A stretch of 64,000 nucleotides of DNA from Typhlomys cinereus (GCA_023101885.1 JALPQD010000232.1:2260618-2324617); one strand, 5' to 3'; shown: positions 33,801 to 46,687, numbered from the stretch's first letter. Translations and numbers: made by a program. The notes: generated by a model from the sequence alone, not told the origin.

Positions 33801-35254
33801 TACTTATTGTGTTATAATATGAAAGTACACATTTCTTATGATTTATATCATGGCAATAATATTTTTGTCCTGAGGGAGTGGGGTTCATGGTTAAAGGTAA
33901 ATACTAATAGCTATTACAGTCTGTGTTGATTCATGTACCTTGGTAGAAATCGAAGTTATTTTTAGAGATGACGAAGTTAATGCTAGCATTTTCTATAATG
34001 TCATTGGGTTCATATGCATCTGCATTTCTCAATTGGGTTTTCAGAAAAATTTGTAATTAGTTGGTACTGGAAGAAATCAGATACTTTGCCTGTGACTTTG
34101 AGAAAGGATGAGTGCACATGGTATAAAAATCTCCTAAATCAAATTTGCAAAGTAAACTAATCATTTCTAGTTGTCTGTGCTGTGCATAAAGCACAAGGCC
34201 TGCTGGTACCAGGGCTCTCGGGGTTTTTTTTTTATGCAGTGTGACAGGTTGAAGATCTGCAACAGGAAAGAGTCTGAACATCAGAGACTGGTAGTACAAG
34301 TCACCTCTTGTCTCACCTAGTTAATATCAGCCAAGTCTAAGAAGGACTGACACTTGGATGTGATTCGGGAAATTAGGATCAAAGAGATTCCTCCATGATC
34401 CATCTGACTTTGCTTTGCACTCCCAAGTGCACCATGCTCTTGCAAATCTATTTTTCATTTTCACCATCTGAATAAAAAAAGAACCTTAGTGCTTTAACTA
34501 GAGGCAATAAGATGTGGTAGAGGCAGAATCAATAAGTTATAAATTAGCAATTCAGAGAGTCACTGAATGTTAGCTAGGTAGGATACCTGTTTGAGGCATG
34601 ACATTATTAGAAGCAGTCATTATCTGTGTTCACAGATTTAGTTGTCATGACAGTTCCTATTATGAGAAATAAACTATACATTAAAACAGTTACTTTCCCA
34701 TAAGTTTCCCATATCCACCTCACCTATCAGATAATAGAAATTTTTGTCTTTGAGATACAAAGCTTAAATAAAATTCCTAGTCTTTGTTGCAAATAGCATG
34801 TCACTATCTGCCAAAGGAATCTAACTCACCAAGTGATAGCTAAGAAACCTGAAGGAGCTAAAATGTATAGATGATTCATGAAAGAAATAAAACTTGGATT
34901 GAGGCAGACTTCTAGGAGATACAAATCATTAACAGACCTATTAGTAAGTGTTTTGGATAGCATTTTGCATATAAAACACTTTCTAATCATTTTCATTTGA
35001 CTCTTACAAGCTTTCTCCAGCAATGTCAATTCTGTGAATCATTCTGTCTGACATTTAGGCTGAATATTTTTGCTTTAATATATTGAAGGATCTTGCTGAC
35101 ATCCACCTGTCTTTAAAAGAGAAGATGTCAAAAGACCCTGAAAGGTCACACTAAAGAAATTAGACATGACTTCCTAGCTTGAGAGAACTTAACTGATGCT
35201 AAAAAAATCCCTTCTATTATTGGAAGTTTTTATGTTAGCATTTTTCCTATTTTA
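30865..35254. other. Long AT-rich low-repeat stretch
   Basis: About 4.4 kb without a recognised SINE, LTR or L1 and without a credible ORF. It is one of the largest repeat-poor blocks in the window. It may hold very old repeats beyond visual detection. Confidence 0.4.
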
Positions 35255-35345
35255 GAAGTTAATTAAACGAAGCTCATATCTTTCCCATTTTACAGATTAA
35301 TCCCCTTAGTAACTTAATAAACCTAATGTCACTCACAGGTTGAAA
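35255..35345 (+). repeat. Possible MIR fragment
   Basis: TTTCCCATTTTACAGATTAATCCCCTTAGTAACTTAATAAACCTAATGTCACTCACAGG resembles the MIR core CCCATTTTACAGATGAGGAAACTGAGG...GTCACACAGC with gaps. Confidence 0.4.
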
Positions 35346-37554
35346 CAAACCTGTTTTAAGTGCTATATATGAGACCCTTTATGGTTGCTAAAAGCAAATT
35401 TTAACAGCCTTTAATAATTGCATACTTATGGATATATAACATGGATAATGGAAATATGACTTATTTTTGAATATATTATTTATGAAATATATACAATGTG
35501 AATACTTTCTTTTAAGTGAAATAGAAATAACCCATAAATACATAAATATTTAAAAACTGTAGATTTGTCTTTTTTTTAACTAGAAGACTTTTACTCAAAA
35601 GACAAGAAGTTAGCCACACAAAAGTCTCAAGAGAGCTATAAGCAAAAGTCATACCAAATACAAAGACAGTTTCACTTACCTGAGCTTAGCTATGAATGGA
35701 CAGAAAAACAGCCACTTTTGCTAATGTGTGGCAAGATATTTTCTTTGTGGAAGATTCATTCTAAGGTACTCCATTGAATGCTTGAAACATTTCTGTTTGA
35801 ATTTTTTCCTGACCAAACATACTTAAAAATTTTAATTTATACATTGGGTTCTAAGGAAGATTAGACACAATAACTTACCATATATCAATGGAAGCTCAAA
35901 TACAGTGGTCTTTTATCCCCTATTAAGTTAATTTGATTTTACACTTGAAATTCATTACAACTTTTCTTGACTATATCCAGATTTGTTTTTTAAATGATAT
36001 GCAACAAAATTTCCATGACTTAACCATATATCTTGAGAACCATTATTAACTTCAACTTATATGTTCGATTTGAAATGATGTATGTTAGCAATCAACTTAT
36101 GTATCACAAGCTAATGTAAATAGAGACTGAGAAGGACAGAGATGCACCATTCACTTACATTCTGGATTTTTTGGGGGGGAAAGGTTGCATTTGCTGAGGT
36201 GATTTCTTATGACAGAGACTATATGACCTGCAAGTCTATAATATGCAGTACCTATATTTTCCAAAAGAAACAAAAATACATGCTGAGCCCCTATTTATAT
36301 GATTCACACAGGAAATTCTACTCTTCATTTATAAAAAGAAGCATGCAAAAAAGTTTACATATAGAAATATATTGGAAACCATTCAACAATATATACGTGA
36401 ACTTACATTAGATGCCAGAGAGTATGTTTCATGTCTGCACATGTAGAGAATAGGAAATTTCCCATCAAAAGTTTCTCATATCCAAACTTTTACTGGTAAG
36501 TTTCTCATCAACCCAGAAAGTTGCCAACATCGAAAGCAGAGATGTATTAACTCAGTAGAGATGGATTCAATTCCATTTCAATTACACATGGGAAGCTGGC
36601 CTTTGCATTTGCACATAAGCCAACCTAAGGTATTTAAAGTGAGACATATGTATTACTCTTCTCAGAATTCATTTATCAACCAAGTTATGGTAATCAAAAA
36701 GGATTAAGGGAGGAAAATTCTTTTACAGTATGCAATGCTATGCAATGTGCCAAGTCATGGGAAAGGGCAGCAATATTGTAACTCCATGGTTTGAAAACTA
36801 TGCAGATTCCAAAGAGTTTTCAAAAATGTCTTGTGAATATGCTTTATATTTTCAGAGTAGTTTTTTCAGAATTCTTGCAAATAGCTAAAGAATATTTAGA
36901 ATATTCCAAGTTAAGTCAAACAATAAACATAAATTAACTCTTCTAGACAAAAGGCTGTGACTTACATTATTCAATGACTTCATTCTGGTTTGGCAGAAAC
37001 AAGGATTAAATATTTTCTCTTGTATTTTTTAAATTTTTTACTGATTTTTAAAAATAATATTTGTTTAACCTAAAAACTAGATGAGGACTATTAAAAATAC
37101 ACAACTTGCAAAGAGCAGCCCAGGTTTAATTCAATTATGAGTCAATATTTTAAGGGATGTTTTCATTTCATAGCTAAAACATTTCTACTAATGATGATTG
37201 CTGTCTATATGAATTTATAGTTAAGACAAAAATTTTTGGATTTTAAAACAATATGTTAAGCATCGTGACAGAAATGAAATGTTATAAATAAATTACTTAA
37301 GTTTAATTCAATGGGAACAGCATATTAAATTTAACAAATGGCAAAAGTATTAAATGAGCTGTAAGATATGGCAAAGATTGCAGAAACATTTATCTTAATA
37401 TTCTCCCATAAGTGTTTCTGACTTTTTTCTTACTTTAGTCATACCTGTTGTAACATAGGAAAAAATGAATCATTATTTGTATGTATTTATGTTTTGTGAG
37501 ACTTTTCTTCTGACTCAGTAACCTTTTAAGCTTAGTTTGAAAGAACTAATAATG
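35346..37554. other. AT-rich low-repeat DNA
   Basis: No element recognised. An open frame at 36142-36411 (89 codons) has no recognisable motif. Confidence 0.4.
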
Positions 37555-37559
37555 ACAGC

Positions 37560-37940
37560 TGATATGGTTTGAATGTGAATTGTTCTCCCACAGGTAGAGC
37601 TCCTTGAACAATTACACTCCACATAGTGCCAAGATTAAAGAACTCTGAGGAAGTGGAGACTTCCATTTCACTGGAGGTTGGCCTTGACGTTGGATTACAG
37701 AGGTCAGGGCCCTTATTTCCTCTCCATCTTCCTCTCTCTCTCCGAGTATTGCTGTACTATAATAACTGGTCTCATCCTTCTGCCAACATGCATTCTCTCC
37801 TTGTCATCATGTGTTTCCCATCATGATGGACTATATTTCTATATTTCCTCCATATCTATAAGCCAAATAATAAACCTATTCTCCTTTAAGTAGCTTGGGT
37901 TTTAGTATTTTATCATAACAAGGAACTAGTAATTAGAACA
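37560..37940 (+). mobile_element. MaLR-type LTR (MST/MLT-like)
   Basis: It begins TGATATGGTTTGAATGTGAATTGTTCTCCCACAGG, close to the MST/MLT LTR start. AAGCCAAATAATAAACCTATTCTCCTTTAAGTAGCTTGGGTTTTAGTATTTTATCATAACA carries the AATAAA signal. It ends AACTAGTAATTAGAACA. The termini are TG...CA. The flanking 5-mers are ACAGC (37555-37559) and ACATC (37941-37945), a TSD with one mismatch. No internal region follows, so it is solo. Confidence 0.82.
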
Positions 37941-40066
37941 ACATCAATGTACAATCATCTAGCATTGAAGTATCAGCATAATTTGAAGGGTTCCTGTCTC
38001 CCAACAAAATAATATATATAATACATAATTACAATATAATAGTAGTAAAGTCTTCTTTTCATACAAATTAAAAATTCACCAAACCAAGAAAGTAAAACTG
38101 TATAAGTAACCATCCTTGAAATATTTCAAATGAAAATTTCCCTAGTTCCCAATTCTTTTTTTATTGTTAATTGAATTTTGAATTTCTTTCACTTTTACTC
38201 ATCACATTTTGCATACACTACACACTTATAAACATCCGACAGTCATTTGATTAAATTTGACTAGATACAAATTTAGAAATCAGTACACTGAGAGATGAAT
38301 AAATATACCAACTATACCATAGTGTGTTATATTATCTTTTATTACTCCTTTTATATTTGTGAGGTTTTCATTTTACTGTTCCAAATTTCTTACATGTTCT
38401 TTCTTTGGATATAGGTAGTATATCAATTGTTCTTATCTTTCTCCCTCTGAGTGAACTGAAGATTGAGGCTACAAGTGAGGTCTCTGCTACAAAACAAGAA
38501 GAGCTGTTTTGTGCAATAGTTGCATAAAATTCAATATAGAAACTCATCAATTATGGCAAAAATAGATCAAATGTGCTAAATCTTCCAATAATAGATGGTA
38601 TAGTGTGAAAATAAAATAAATTTCAGGCAGAACTTCAAAATCTATAGTTAGTATTGATAACAGGTATAAAAGAATACTGAAATTAATAATACAGTGAATA
38701 GTCAATTTAAAGCTTCCAAGAGAAGTTCAGCATCCCATCTGGATGTACAGTAAGCATGTTCTTAGAAAAATACCAGTTAAAAATTTGCAAAGGAAATACT
38801 CAAAAAAAATCAGTCATTGGAAGCATCAATGGATCACAAAATATGAGAGAAAGAATATCAGCATTTGTAGACAAGGCTTAGAATAGTTCTTAATTCTTTA
38901 AATGATCTTGTTCTCCTCTCTTCTCCTTTTCTTTGAAATTTTGATAGTTTCTACCTCTTTTCCTGTAATCTTGCTGCAACTTACTATTTTTTAATCAGGG
39001 TCTTCTGCTAGTGGGTAAAATACTGTGAGGACATGGATTGTGTCTGTTTTGTTCCCTTTGGATATTATGTAGCTGAAACATACTGAGACAATATAAATTG
39101 AGAAAATATTTATTGTGAACAGCAGTAAATAAGAAGGAGAAATTACTTAAGGGGAATTATTGTGAATTGAAGCATAACAGATATAATAAAAAAGAACTGA
39201 AAATTATTGAAAACTTTAAGGCAATACTTGAATAGCTTTTCTTCCATCACAGTTATATTTTCCTTAAATAACAAGATTGACTGAGAACAGGTGGAGTCTA
39301 AAATCCAGTTCATACTTCGCTAACCAAATTTGGAACCCTGATGTATTTTGTGTTCTTTTATAAGGAAAACCTTTATCCAATTAATTCATAAGTCTAATGT
39401 GGGCCAAAAGGAGCCTTTGAGTCCACACAACATTTGTCGTGACCATAATTGAGGATGGAATGATCTTTTGAAATAAGAAAGGTTTTCGTTCATTACCCTT
39501 ATGGTTTGCCTTAATATTTTTTCCTCAGAAATTTGATAATTACCCTCTAATTAAGGTCTTATTTTTATTTTTGTAGCATAGATTCCATTATTATCTTTCA
39601 TTGACGATATCCAATGGAATGACTCAGTGAAGGAGGACTTGGTCCCCTTACATACTGGACACAAGAACTTTTTTATGTAGAAATCAAATCTGTTCCAGAG
39701 CAAATGTTTGGACTTAACTAATTTCATCTCTCCCACATCCACATTTTCACTGTAGCTTTATCACAGGAAGAAGTATTTCCCTGCCATTTGACTTGAAGCT
39801 TAAAATATGACTTGCATTATCCAATGACATATTGTTGGAAGTTATATTTTGTTTTAAAATGATAGAACTAAAGATAAACTTCATATGCTTATCTCAATGT
39901 ATGCAGAAAAAGCACTTGAAAAATTTAATGAGAAAATTCAACAAATTTCATATAAAAAGATTAATTTAACATGAAAAGAACTTTATATGACAAGCCCACA
40001 GTTACCATAATACCCAAGATGTAAAGCTATAAACTTTTCTATAGGATTAAGAACAAGAAAAAGAGG
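37941..40066. other. AT-rich low-repeat DNA
   Basis: No element or gene recognised. Confidence 0.4.
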
Positions 40067-40345
40067 TGTCTTAGTTGGTATTGATGTAACTGAATACCTA
40101 AGGCAGAACACTTTTTAAGTAAAAGAACATCATTTAGTTCATAGTTCTTGAAATATAAAGCATAGAATTGGCATCAATTTCTGATAAGCACGTCCTAATA
40201 ATAGTGTATAATAGGCACATATACAGGAGAGTGAATTCACATGCTAGGAAAGCCAAAAAAATAAGATAAGGAAACCATAAGCTTTCAGAATGAGGGCAAA
40301 ATTTCATTAAACTGTCTGCCAACATATGACTCCATGTGTCAATCA
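40067..40345 (-). mobile_element. Diverged MaLR-type LTR end, antisense
   Basis: Starts TGTCTTAGTTGGTATTGATGTAACTGAATACC, the antisense end of a MaLR-type LTR, followed by AAAGAACATCATTTAGTTCATAG, comparable with the ATTTATTCAACTTAC block of the neighbouring LTR. The right boundary is not clear. Confidence 0.5.
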
Positions 40346-40641
40346 TCTAGTTGCAAACACAGTCTCTGTTCTCCTCTGGACCATCATCACAAGCTGAGCT
40401 TCTACTGCTGTGTGTCCTACAGCATTGCTCTCTTCTGAGCTCTGACGACAAAGGCCCATTTGGCCCCATTGCCAAGATGCAAAGACTTTCTCAGCAAAGT
40501 CCCAAAGTTCTCTATATTTCTCCCTACAAATAGAGCACACTAGCCACATCACAGCATTCTCTTGGCTTCACAAACAGCTTCATGTTGTGGTACTAGATGC
40601 TCTTAATTTCACATCAATACCCCACTCCTGGTACCAATTTG
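40346..40641 (-). mobile_element. ERVL/MaLR internal fragment, antisense
   Basis: It directly adjoins the LTR at 40642 and carries the primer binding site (see the separate entry). The sequence AGCAAAGTCCCAAAGTTCTC near 40494 is typical of MaLR internal leaders read in antisense. No gag, pol or other protein frame remains. Confidence 0.65.
40620..40636 (-). promoter_or_regulatory. Primer binding site, tRNA-Leu type
   Basis: The plus strand reads CCCCACTCCTGGTACCA, identical to the 3' end of mammalian tRNA-Leu(UAA) including its CCA. Its complement TGGTACCAGGAGTGGGG is the primer binding site expected just inside the 5' LTR of an ERVL-class element. It lies 5 bp from the LTR edge. This fixes both the class and the minus-strand orientation. 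Confidence 0.85.
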
Positions 40642-41046
40642 TGTAGTGGTTACCCTTTACTATTGCTATGAAAGAGCACCCAAAATCAAACAACTTATGG
40701 GAGAAAGGAGATTTATTCAACTTACAATTCCAGAGAGGAAATATGTACAATCTTTCATGGCAGAGATGGCATGGGTGGCTGGCTGAGGCTGGCAGGCAGG
40801 CTAAGTCACAGCAGACTTCCACATGGCTTGAGCATTCCTAGAATGTCTCTTCTCTTCCTATATTCTGTGGTCCCTTTTATATGGTTCATTACTGGGAGGT
40901 TCCTATGAGATCCATGAAGGTTTCCATGGGGTCTAGGGTGGGTATAATCCTTTTAGGTGGTCTTGGTTGATCCTTCCAGGTGTGGTCACAGCTGATCTTA
41001 GTTAATACCAGGTATGTCAAGCTGACACCCAGGATTAAATATCACA
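40642..41046 (-). mobile_element. MaLR-type 5' LTR, antisense
   Basis: On the minus strand it begins TGTGATATTTAATCCTGGGTGTCAGCTTGACA and ends ...AGTAAAGGGTAACCACTACA, with TG...CA termini. The antisense block CTATTGCTATGAAAGAGCACCC with GGAGATTTATTCAACTTACAATTCCAGAG marks the family. The primer binding site follows in the expected position, so this is a 5' LTR. It differs markedly from the LTR piece at 40067-40345. Confidence 0.82.
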
Positions 41047-43864
41047 TAAACAGTAGTCAGTGTCTCTTGACCAGAAATTTGAATTACAGCTACTCCTGGA
41101 CTCTTCTTTAGGTTCTGATAGCTTCAAGCTCTTTCTCTCTTAATATTCTAAGGTTATTTTCTCTTCATCACTACAGTATTTTTTTCTCATGATTTCATCT
41201 TCCTATAGTTATTTAAACAATTGACAAATTAGATTTTTCCCTGTTGAATTAACTAGTATTTTCACCAAAGAGCTGAGTTGTGACAATAAGGTGCTAAATG
41301 TAAGTGCAAATCATCCTACAGCAAAGCTTTTTGCTTTGTTTCTCCTTTTCTGTTCTCAGCAAATATTTGTCATAGAAATGTATGCCCTGAGCATTATCAT
41401 GGGAGATTTCCTCAGTTCCATACTTTGATGACTAGGCATCTATTATACATCATTTGTACCTCCCTCATGTTGGGCGTATATTGACTCAGCGGTACTGATT
41501 CATTTGTCCTGTTCCCCTCATCAGACACAGAACTCTAATTGTCACACTTTCTGAATCCTTTAAATTGTCTCAGTTCCACATGTCGTCATTATTTGGCTCA
41601 TTTCTGTCCTCAGGGAACAATGTAATATCCTCATCCTCATCAGCCACTTGATGAGACTGAACAGTGTCAATGTCAGCCTGACACCCGGTAGAGTTTTGAT
41701 TATTTGACTCTGACTTGGCAATGTTCCCTCCCAATTGGGCTGATTCGAAGCCTCTGTGTTAGGCGTATTAGTTTTAAGTAAGGGGCTGCCTCAGCCATTT
41801 CCATTCTAGTTCTTTGGTGCCTTCTTCCCTTACATCCTTTTACCAGTCACTATTTATTTATGATACAATAATGTATAATGGACTCCACAATTAGTGCTGA
41901 GAAAATGGCTCAGAAGCAGCACCCCTGCCTCGATTTGTCATTCTTTGTGAGCTTCACAAATTGAAGCCCTTTACGGGATCAAATAACCCACAAGACTAAT
42001 TGGCTCTTGTATTCCATCCTTCCTTTATTCTTCTGTTGTTAATGGAATCTTCAGGGTTGTCACAGGAGGAAAATTCCCTATATGCCATACTGGAGTTGGA
42101 CACTGTCAACAATGTTTATAGATGAAGAGATCCCCTCATTTTTTTCTATTAAACTACCAACATGAATTTATTTTTTAATTTTTTAAATTTATACATTTTT
42201 TAGTTTTATAAGCTTATTGAGTAATAATTCCTGTTTCCATCTCTCCTTTTTCTCTTTCCCCTGTTTCCCCTCATCAGTCCATCCCACTCTCTTTCATCCT
42301 CCTGTTTGGCCACTTCTATGAACTTCAGGTTTCCCCCTGGTTTATCTACCCTTGTGTGGATTCAGGCCTCTGTGTCATATCAAGTTGACCCTCCTGGGGG
42401 CACCTCACTGATAGAGATATTTCCCTTCATTCACTCATTCAGCTCTAGTCCCCAAGGTTTCCCCTGTTTGATCTTCTGATCTTCATAGTCTGCAGAGGTA
42501 TGTTGGTATGTCAGTTATTCCCTAAGCCTTAGAGAGATTAGAATGGGCTGATTCTGGAAGAGCACTGCCAGCTTGCCAGTAATCTTATGTCTCCTGGAAT
42601 TTTCCCATAAAGCCTCAGCTTCCCAACATTATCTATATCAAATATCTTTGCACTGAAGCTGTTTACTTTCCATGTATATAAAATACACTCTAGTAGTTTC
42701 TGAAATCTTTGTTGTGTACTATTTTTAAGTGCTTAGCTTTCATTCCTTTGAAGAGCTATGAAGGCAAGTAAACAAAATGAATCTTATTAAAATGGAATTG
42801 AGTCCTCCATAAGGGAGGAAAAGACAAAACCAAATATGTAGGCCTCCACCCATGTTATTCCTTTGTCATTTTCTCTTTCATCAACCAAGTTTAGTAATGA
42901 CTGATTTTCACACATATTTTCTTGTATAATTGAATGTTAGTAAAATGTGAGATAACAATGAAAAGGAGAAGGTGGAGAAAAAAACCTACTTTAAACATTT
43001 TCTACATTTCAATTTTCAACTATATATTTTCAACATCTTATCTGGAAAGAAGAGTTTTCTCCTTTTTTCAATTTGATTAGATTGATAAGCAGTGTGGATT
43101 CATAAAATTTTTCATGTGGTTTTAGCAAAAGCCTAAGAGAATAAAGAATGATAGAAAAGAGGTAGTTAGTGAAATTACAGCAGCAGAAATTTTAACCCAG
43201 GGAAAGTTATAATGAGTACTAGTTTTAAAAACTAAGAGTTGACAAGTCTGTTTTCATTCAATCTGCTGAGAAGATGTGCTGACTTTATTTGTCCTGTCAT
43301 ATCTTTTTGGTTTCTCACTCACAGAAGTGATCTTAGGGTATACAGGCATTTTTGTACTGATGATAGCTAAACTGCTATTTTCTACAATTCCAAGAACACC
43401 AGGGTCAAATAGCCAAATCATGGGATTACATGTTTCCAAAAGTTTCAGAAGAAAGGAAACAAAAAAGGGCATCAGAGGAGTTGGTACCCTAAGGGAGGAG
43501 AGATAACAGAACACAGACAATGGGAAAGGAGAACTGATGATTAATGGAGAAAATTCAAACAGCTTGTGTGCAGGACTTGCGTAGCTACTACAGTTGAGTT
43601 GGTGACTGTGGCAGCCATGTACAGATGGTAGATGGGGGAGATCTAGGAGGAGAGAGGGATAACCAAAATGAAGAGTGTACTCTAAAGCTGAAGGGACTTC
43701 TACTATAATGGAAGCCACCTGGAAATACATCACTGCATATTATAGGGTAACAAAAAGAGATAAAGTTTCAGATGGGAGAAATCCTACAAGGGTGAGCATT
43801 TTTTTTAAATAATATTCCTTCTGAAAGACATTGGTTATTTAAAAAACAGTGCAAGATATGAGAT
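41047..43864. other. Mixed low-repeat DNA
   Basis: No gene recognised. A pyrimidine-rich segment at 42170-42360 resembles those near 11290 and 47800. The 159-codon antisense frame at 43254-43733 is the complement of purine-rich DNA and has no domain. Confidence 0.4.
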
Positions 43865-45012
43865 GACTTCTTATGAATTTTGGTTGTGGCAGGTCACAAA
43901 TGCCCCCAAATGTATAGGTTCCTGCCATAACTGTTGATTTCCCATCAGAATTAGTAGATAAGATCCTATTGTTGGCACTACACAGGATGACTGAATGGTA
44001 TTGAGAAATCTAAAGGAGCTAAGTTGGAAGCTTCTTCCCTGTTGGCTAGCTTTCATAGTGACAGAAGGTACTATGCCGGCTGCTGGAGAGGAGAAGGCAT
44101 TTAAGGTCTTATGTAGCCAGAATCCCCATGACCTACAATGCCAATCTGCTAGGCAAGATGAGCCCATGACTATCATGGGGGCAACCAACTGCTCTTGGAT
44201 CAGTTATGAGACTCACTCCACCAGAGAGAATTCGTACATGATACTGAAAAACCCACAGCTGACAAGATCATAGGTTGTATAGGTGAACTTAACACTGTTG
44301 TTCAGTGAAAATGACTTGAAGCTAAGCTGTCTTCTAAGAGTTTATGTTCATACCCATATACAACTGCTGTTCCTAGATAAAATCTCCCAACAGTCAATGG
44401 TGCTGGATGCTGAGATGCATGTGTCTAAGTACGTGACAGTGGAGTGCTTAGTCCTAAAGAAGGCATGCATACAACCCTCCCTAAAGTTCAGTGATTGTTA
44501 GGAAGAGGGAGGCAGAAAGAGTGTTAGTGCTGGGAAGAAAGGGATAAGTAAAGATAAACATCTATAAATGGCTGTTGCAGGCACCAACTCAATTGCAGTA
44601 ACAACACAAGCCCTGCACACAAGCCAGGACATTCAACCATGCGAAGCCCCTAGCTGAGGAGATACAGGTAGCTGATAGTTTTTCAGAGTAGGAGAAGAAT
44701 CTTTAAGGACGTGACAAATGGAAGGTTAACAATGCTCCGTTTTATGCCCCCATTCATGCACATGTAGGCAACTCTAATAGAATTTGCTAGGTTATTCAAA
44801 GGAAAGAACTTTAGGAAGAAAGGGAGAAAGGGAAAAAGAAAATGAAAGAGAAAGATAGGAAAGAAGGAAGAAAAGAAGGAAAGGAAAACAAACAACCATG
44901 AAGATGGGAGGGGAACCTGCTTAGGAGCAAGGGGAGCTGACAGAGACCATATAGAGTGGAGATTATCAAGATATATGGGAGAGTTGTGTGAACTTTTCAA
45001 AGAATAAGAAAG
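43865..45012 (+). mobile_element. L1 3' UTR fragment, Lx-like
   Basis: Blocks in the order of rodent Lx 3' UTRs: CTGCTAGGCAAGATG and CAACCAACTGCTCTTGGAT, then CAGGACATTCAACCATGCGAAGCCCCTAGCTGAGGAGATA near 44625. TGCACATGTAGGCAACTCTAATAGAATTTGCTAGGTTATTCAAAG follows near 44757, then GAAGATGGGAGGGGAACCTGCTTAGG near 44899, and a TATGGGAGAGTTGTGTGAA...AAAGAATAAGAAAG end. No ORF2 precedes it, so it is 5' truncated. The start is approximate. Confidence 0.8.
44810..44892 (+). repeat. GGAA/GAAA-rich tract in L1 3' UTR
   Basis: Purine run (AGGAAGAAAGGGAGAAAGGG ... AAGAAAAGAAGG), corresponding to the polypurine region of the L1 3' UTR. Confidence 0.85.
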
Positions 45013-46244
45013 ATTTCATACCCCTTGATTTAGTCAAATGATATCCAGAAAGCTAATGTCTACAGACCCTAGAATTGCCTGAAGCAATCTATCACCATGT
45101 TATAGGCTCTCTCATCATTTCTCCTAAAAGTCTCTTTGTTCCTTTGCCATGTGGTAATTACAAAATAATAAATTTCTTCATTTGGCAGAAGTCAAACAAC
45201 AAATAATACTAAGTAAGAAATTTTTATACCAACAACTTTCAAAGCAGATCCTATAAAGTAACTCCATCCAAGAAAAATTGCTATCATCATCTTTGACAGG
45301 GAGTGAGCTTAGAAATAGAAAATGCTTTCCATGAACCAGTCCTTGTTCTGTGTAATTACATTCCTGCTCACTTAATAATTATTCTTTACATATTGGTGGA
45401 TTATGAAGGGGAATGCTTACGTCATTTAAGATTCTTTCCTGAGAAACCTCATTTCCTTTTCAAATGTCCTTTCGTTAATAAAATGTATTTTTACTCATGT
45501 ACACTTATCCTCACCTAAGTTCAAAGCACTCGGACCACGTTTATCACCAAGGCTCTCCCACTTCCTCCTCTTCCTCATTAGTCTTCTTCTTTCCCTCAGA
45601 TAATCTGCACTTCTATTTTCATGTCATATATATGAATAATTTTTTGCTTGGAATAAAATGAAATGTGAGAGAAAACAATTGTTGTATATCACTTTTTATC
45701 AGATTTATTTTACCTATTCATATCATCTCCAGTTGCATCTATTTTCCTGCAAACAATGTAATTTCATGAAACTCCATTCTATATAAACATTTTCTTATTC
45801 ATTCATATACTGGTAAATATGTAATTGATTGCATGTGACTTTTGACTTTTTAAATTTCTCTTAGTATTTGTCTCTTTCTCCAACTATATCTCAATCTACA
45901 TTAAAATGTCTTCATAAACTCAAACTTTGCTCCTAAAAGGACTATTTAATGGGTAAGTAAACCCAACTCAGATATGAGAAATTATCTATATACCTTATAT
46001 AACTTTGTATTACAAATAATACAAAGAAGAAACTTCTGGAAATACTGATATGGAAATGTTTATAGATAATTGAGGTACTCATGTATTAAAGGAATTCTAT
46101 GAAGTATCAACATAAATATAAAACTACGTATGATGATATGAGTGATCCTCTAAAACGTGATATTTCATGATAATCCTAACAATAGATTATACTTCTATTA
46201 GAATGTTCTTCAAAACATTCAAAGTGAGCTAATATGTCACTTAG
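45013..46244. other. AT-rich low-repeat DNA
   Basis: No element or gene recognised. Confidence 0.4.
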
Positions 46245-46256
46245 AAACATGAGAAA

Positions 46257-46500
46257 GGGCTGGAGAGGTGGCTCAGGGGTTAAGCCTCTGCCTTGCAGGC
46301 GGAAGGTCCTGAGTTCGGATCCTAGATCCCATGTATAGACGCCAGGCAGAAGCTGGGGCGGCCTGCATTTCTGGTCCTGGTAGGGTGGAGCCTGTGAATC
46401 CCAGGGCAGAGTAAATAAGGAGGACGTGAAGGCGTCCATGGCGGTTCCCGAATTCGTCCGTGGTTCTACACACACACATACACACATGCGCACGCGCGCG

Positions 46501-46538
<38 letters not shown>

Positions 46539-46564
46539 GTAAATAAAATAAAATAAAATAAAAT
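46257..46564 (+). mobile_element. Young B2-derived SINE, copy 4
   Basis: Full copy: GGGCTGGAGAGGTGGCTCAGGGGTTAAG (A box), GAGTTCGGATCC (B box), middle GGCCTGCATTTCTGGTCCTGG, a CG/CA tract and an (AAATA)n tail. A 12-bp exact target-site duplication, AAACATGAGAAA, is at 46245-46256 and 46565-46576. Confidence 0.95.
46486..46536. repeat. (CG)n(CA)n alternating purine-pyrimidine tract
   Basis: About 17 bp of pure CG alternation (46493-46509) is followed by CA dinucleotides. Alternating CG of this length is a strong Z-DNA-forming sequence. It arose in the CA part of SINE copy 4. Confidence 0.92.
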
Positions 46565-46649
46565 AAACATGAGAAAATGTGTTAAAACAATAAAGTACAA
46601 TGGTTATAATACGTATAAGGTATATGGATGGATGGACAGAGAGAGGGAC

Positions 46650-46683
<34 letters not shown>
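46650..46683. repeat. (GA)n microsatellite
   Basis: Pure GA run after GGACAGACGAGAG. Confidence 0.9.

Positions 46684-46687
<4 letters not shown>

Noticed and set aside
43254..43733. 159-codon antisense frame rich in Leu, Ser and Pro
   Set aside because: It is the complement of purine-rich plus-strand DNA, which rarely yields stops. There is no conserved motif and no gene structure around it.
44683..45000. 105-codon antisense frame, Phe/Leu-rich, resembling membrane segments
   Set aside because: It is the reverse of the polypurine part of an L1 3' UTR; hydrophobic text is expected from TTC/CTT codons.
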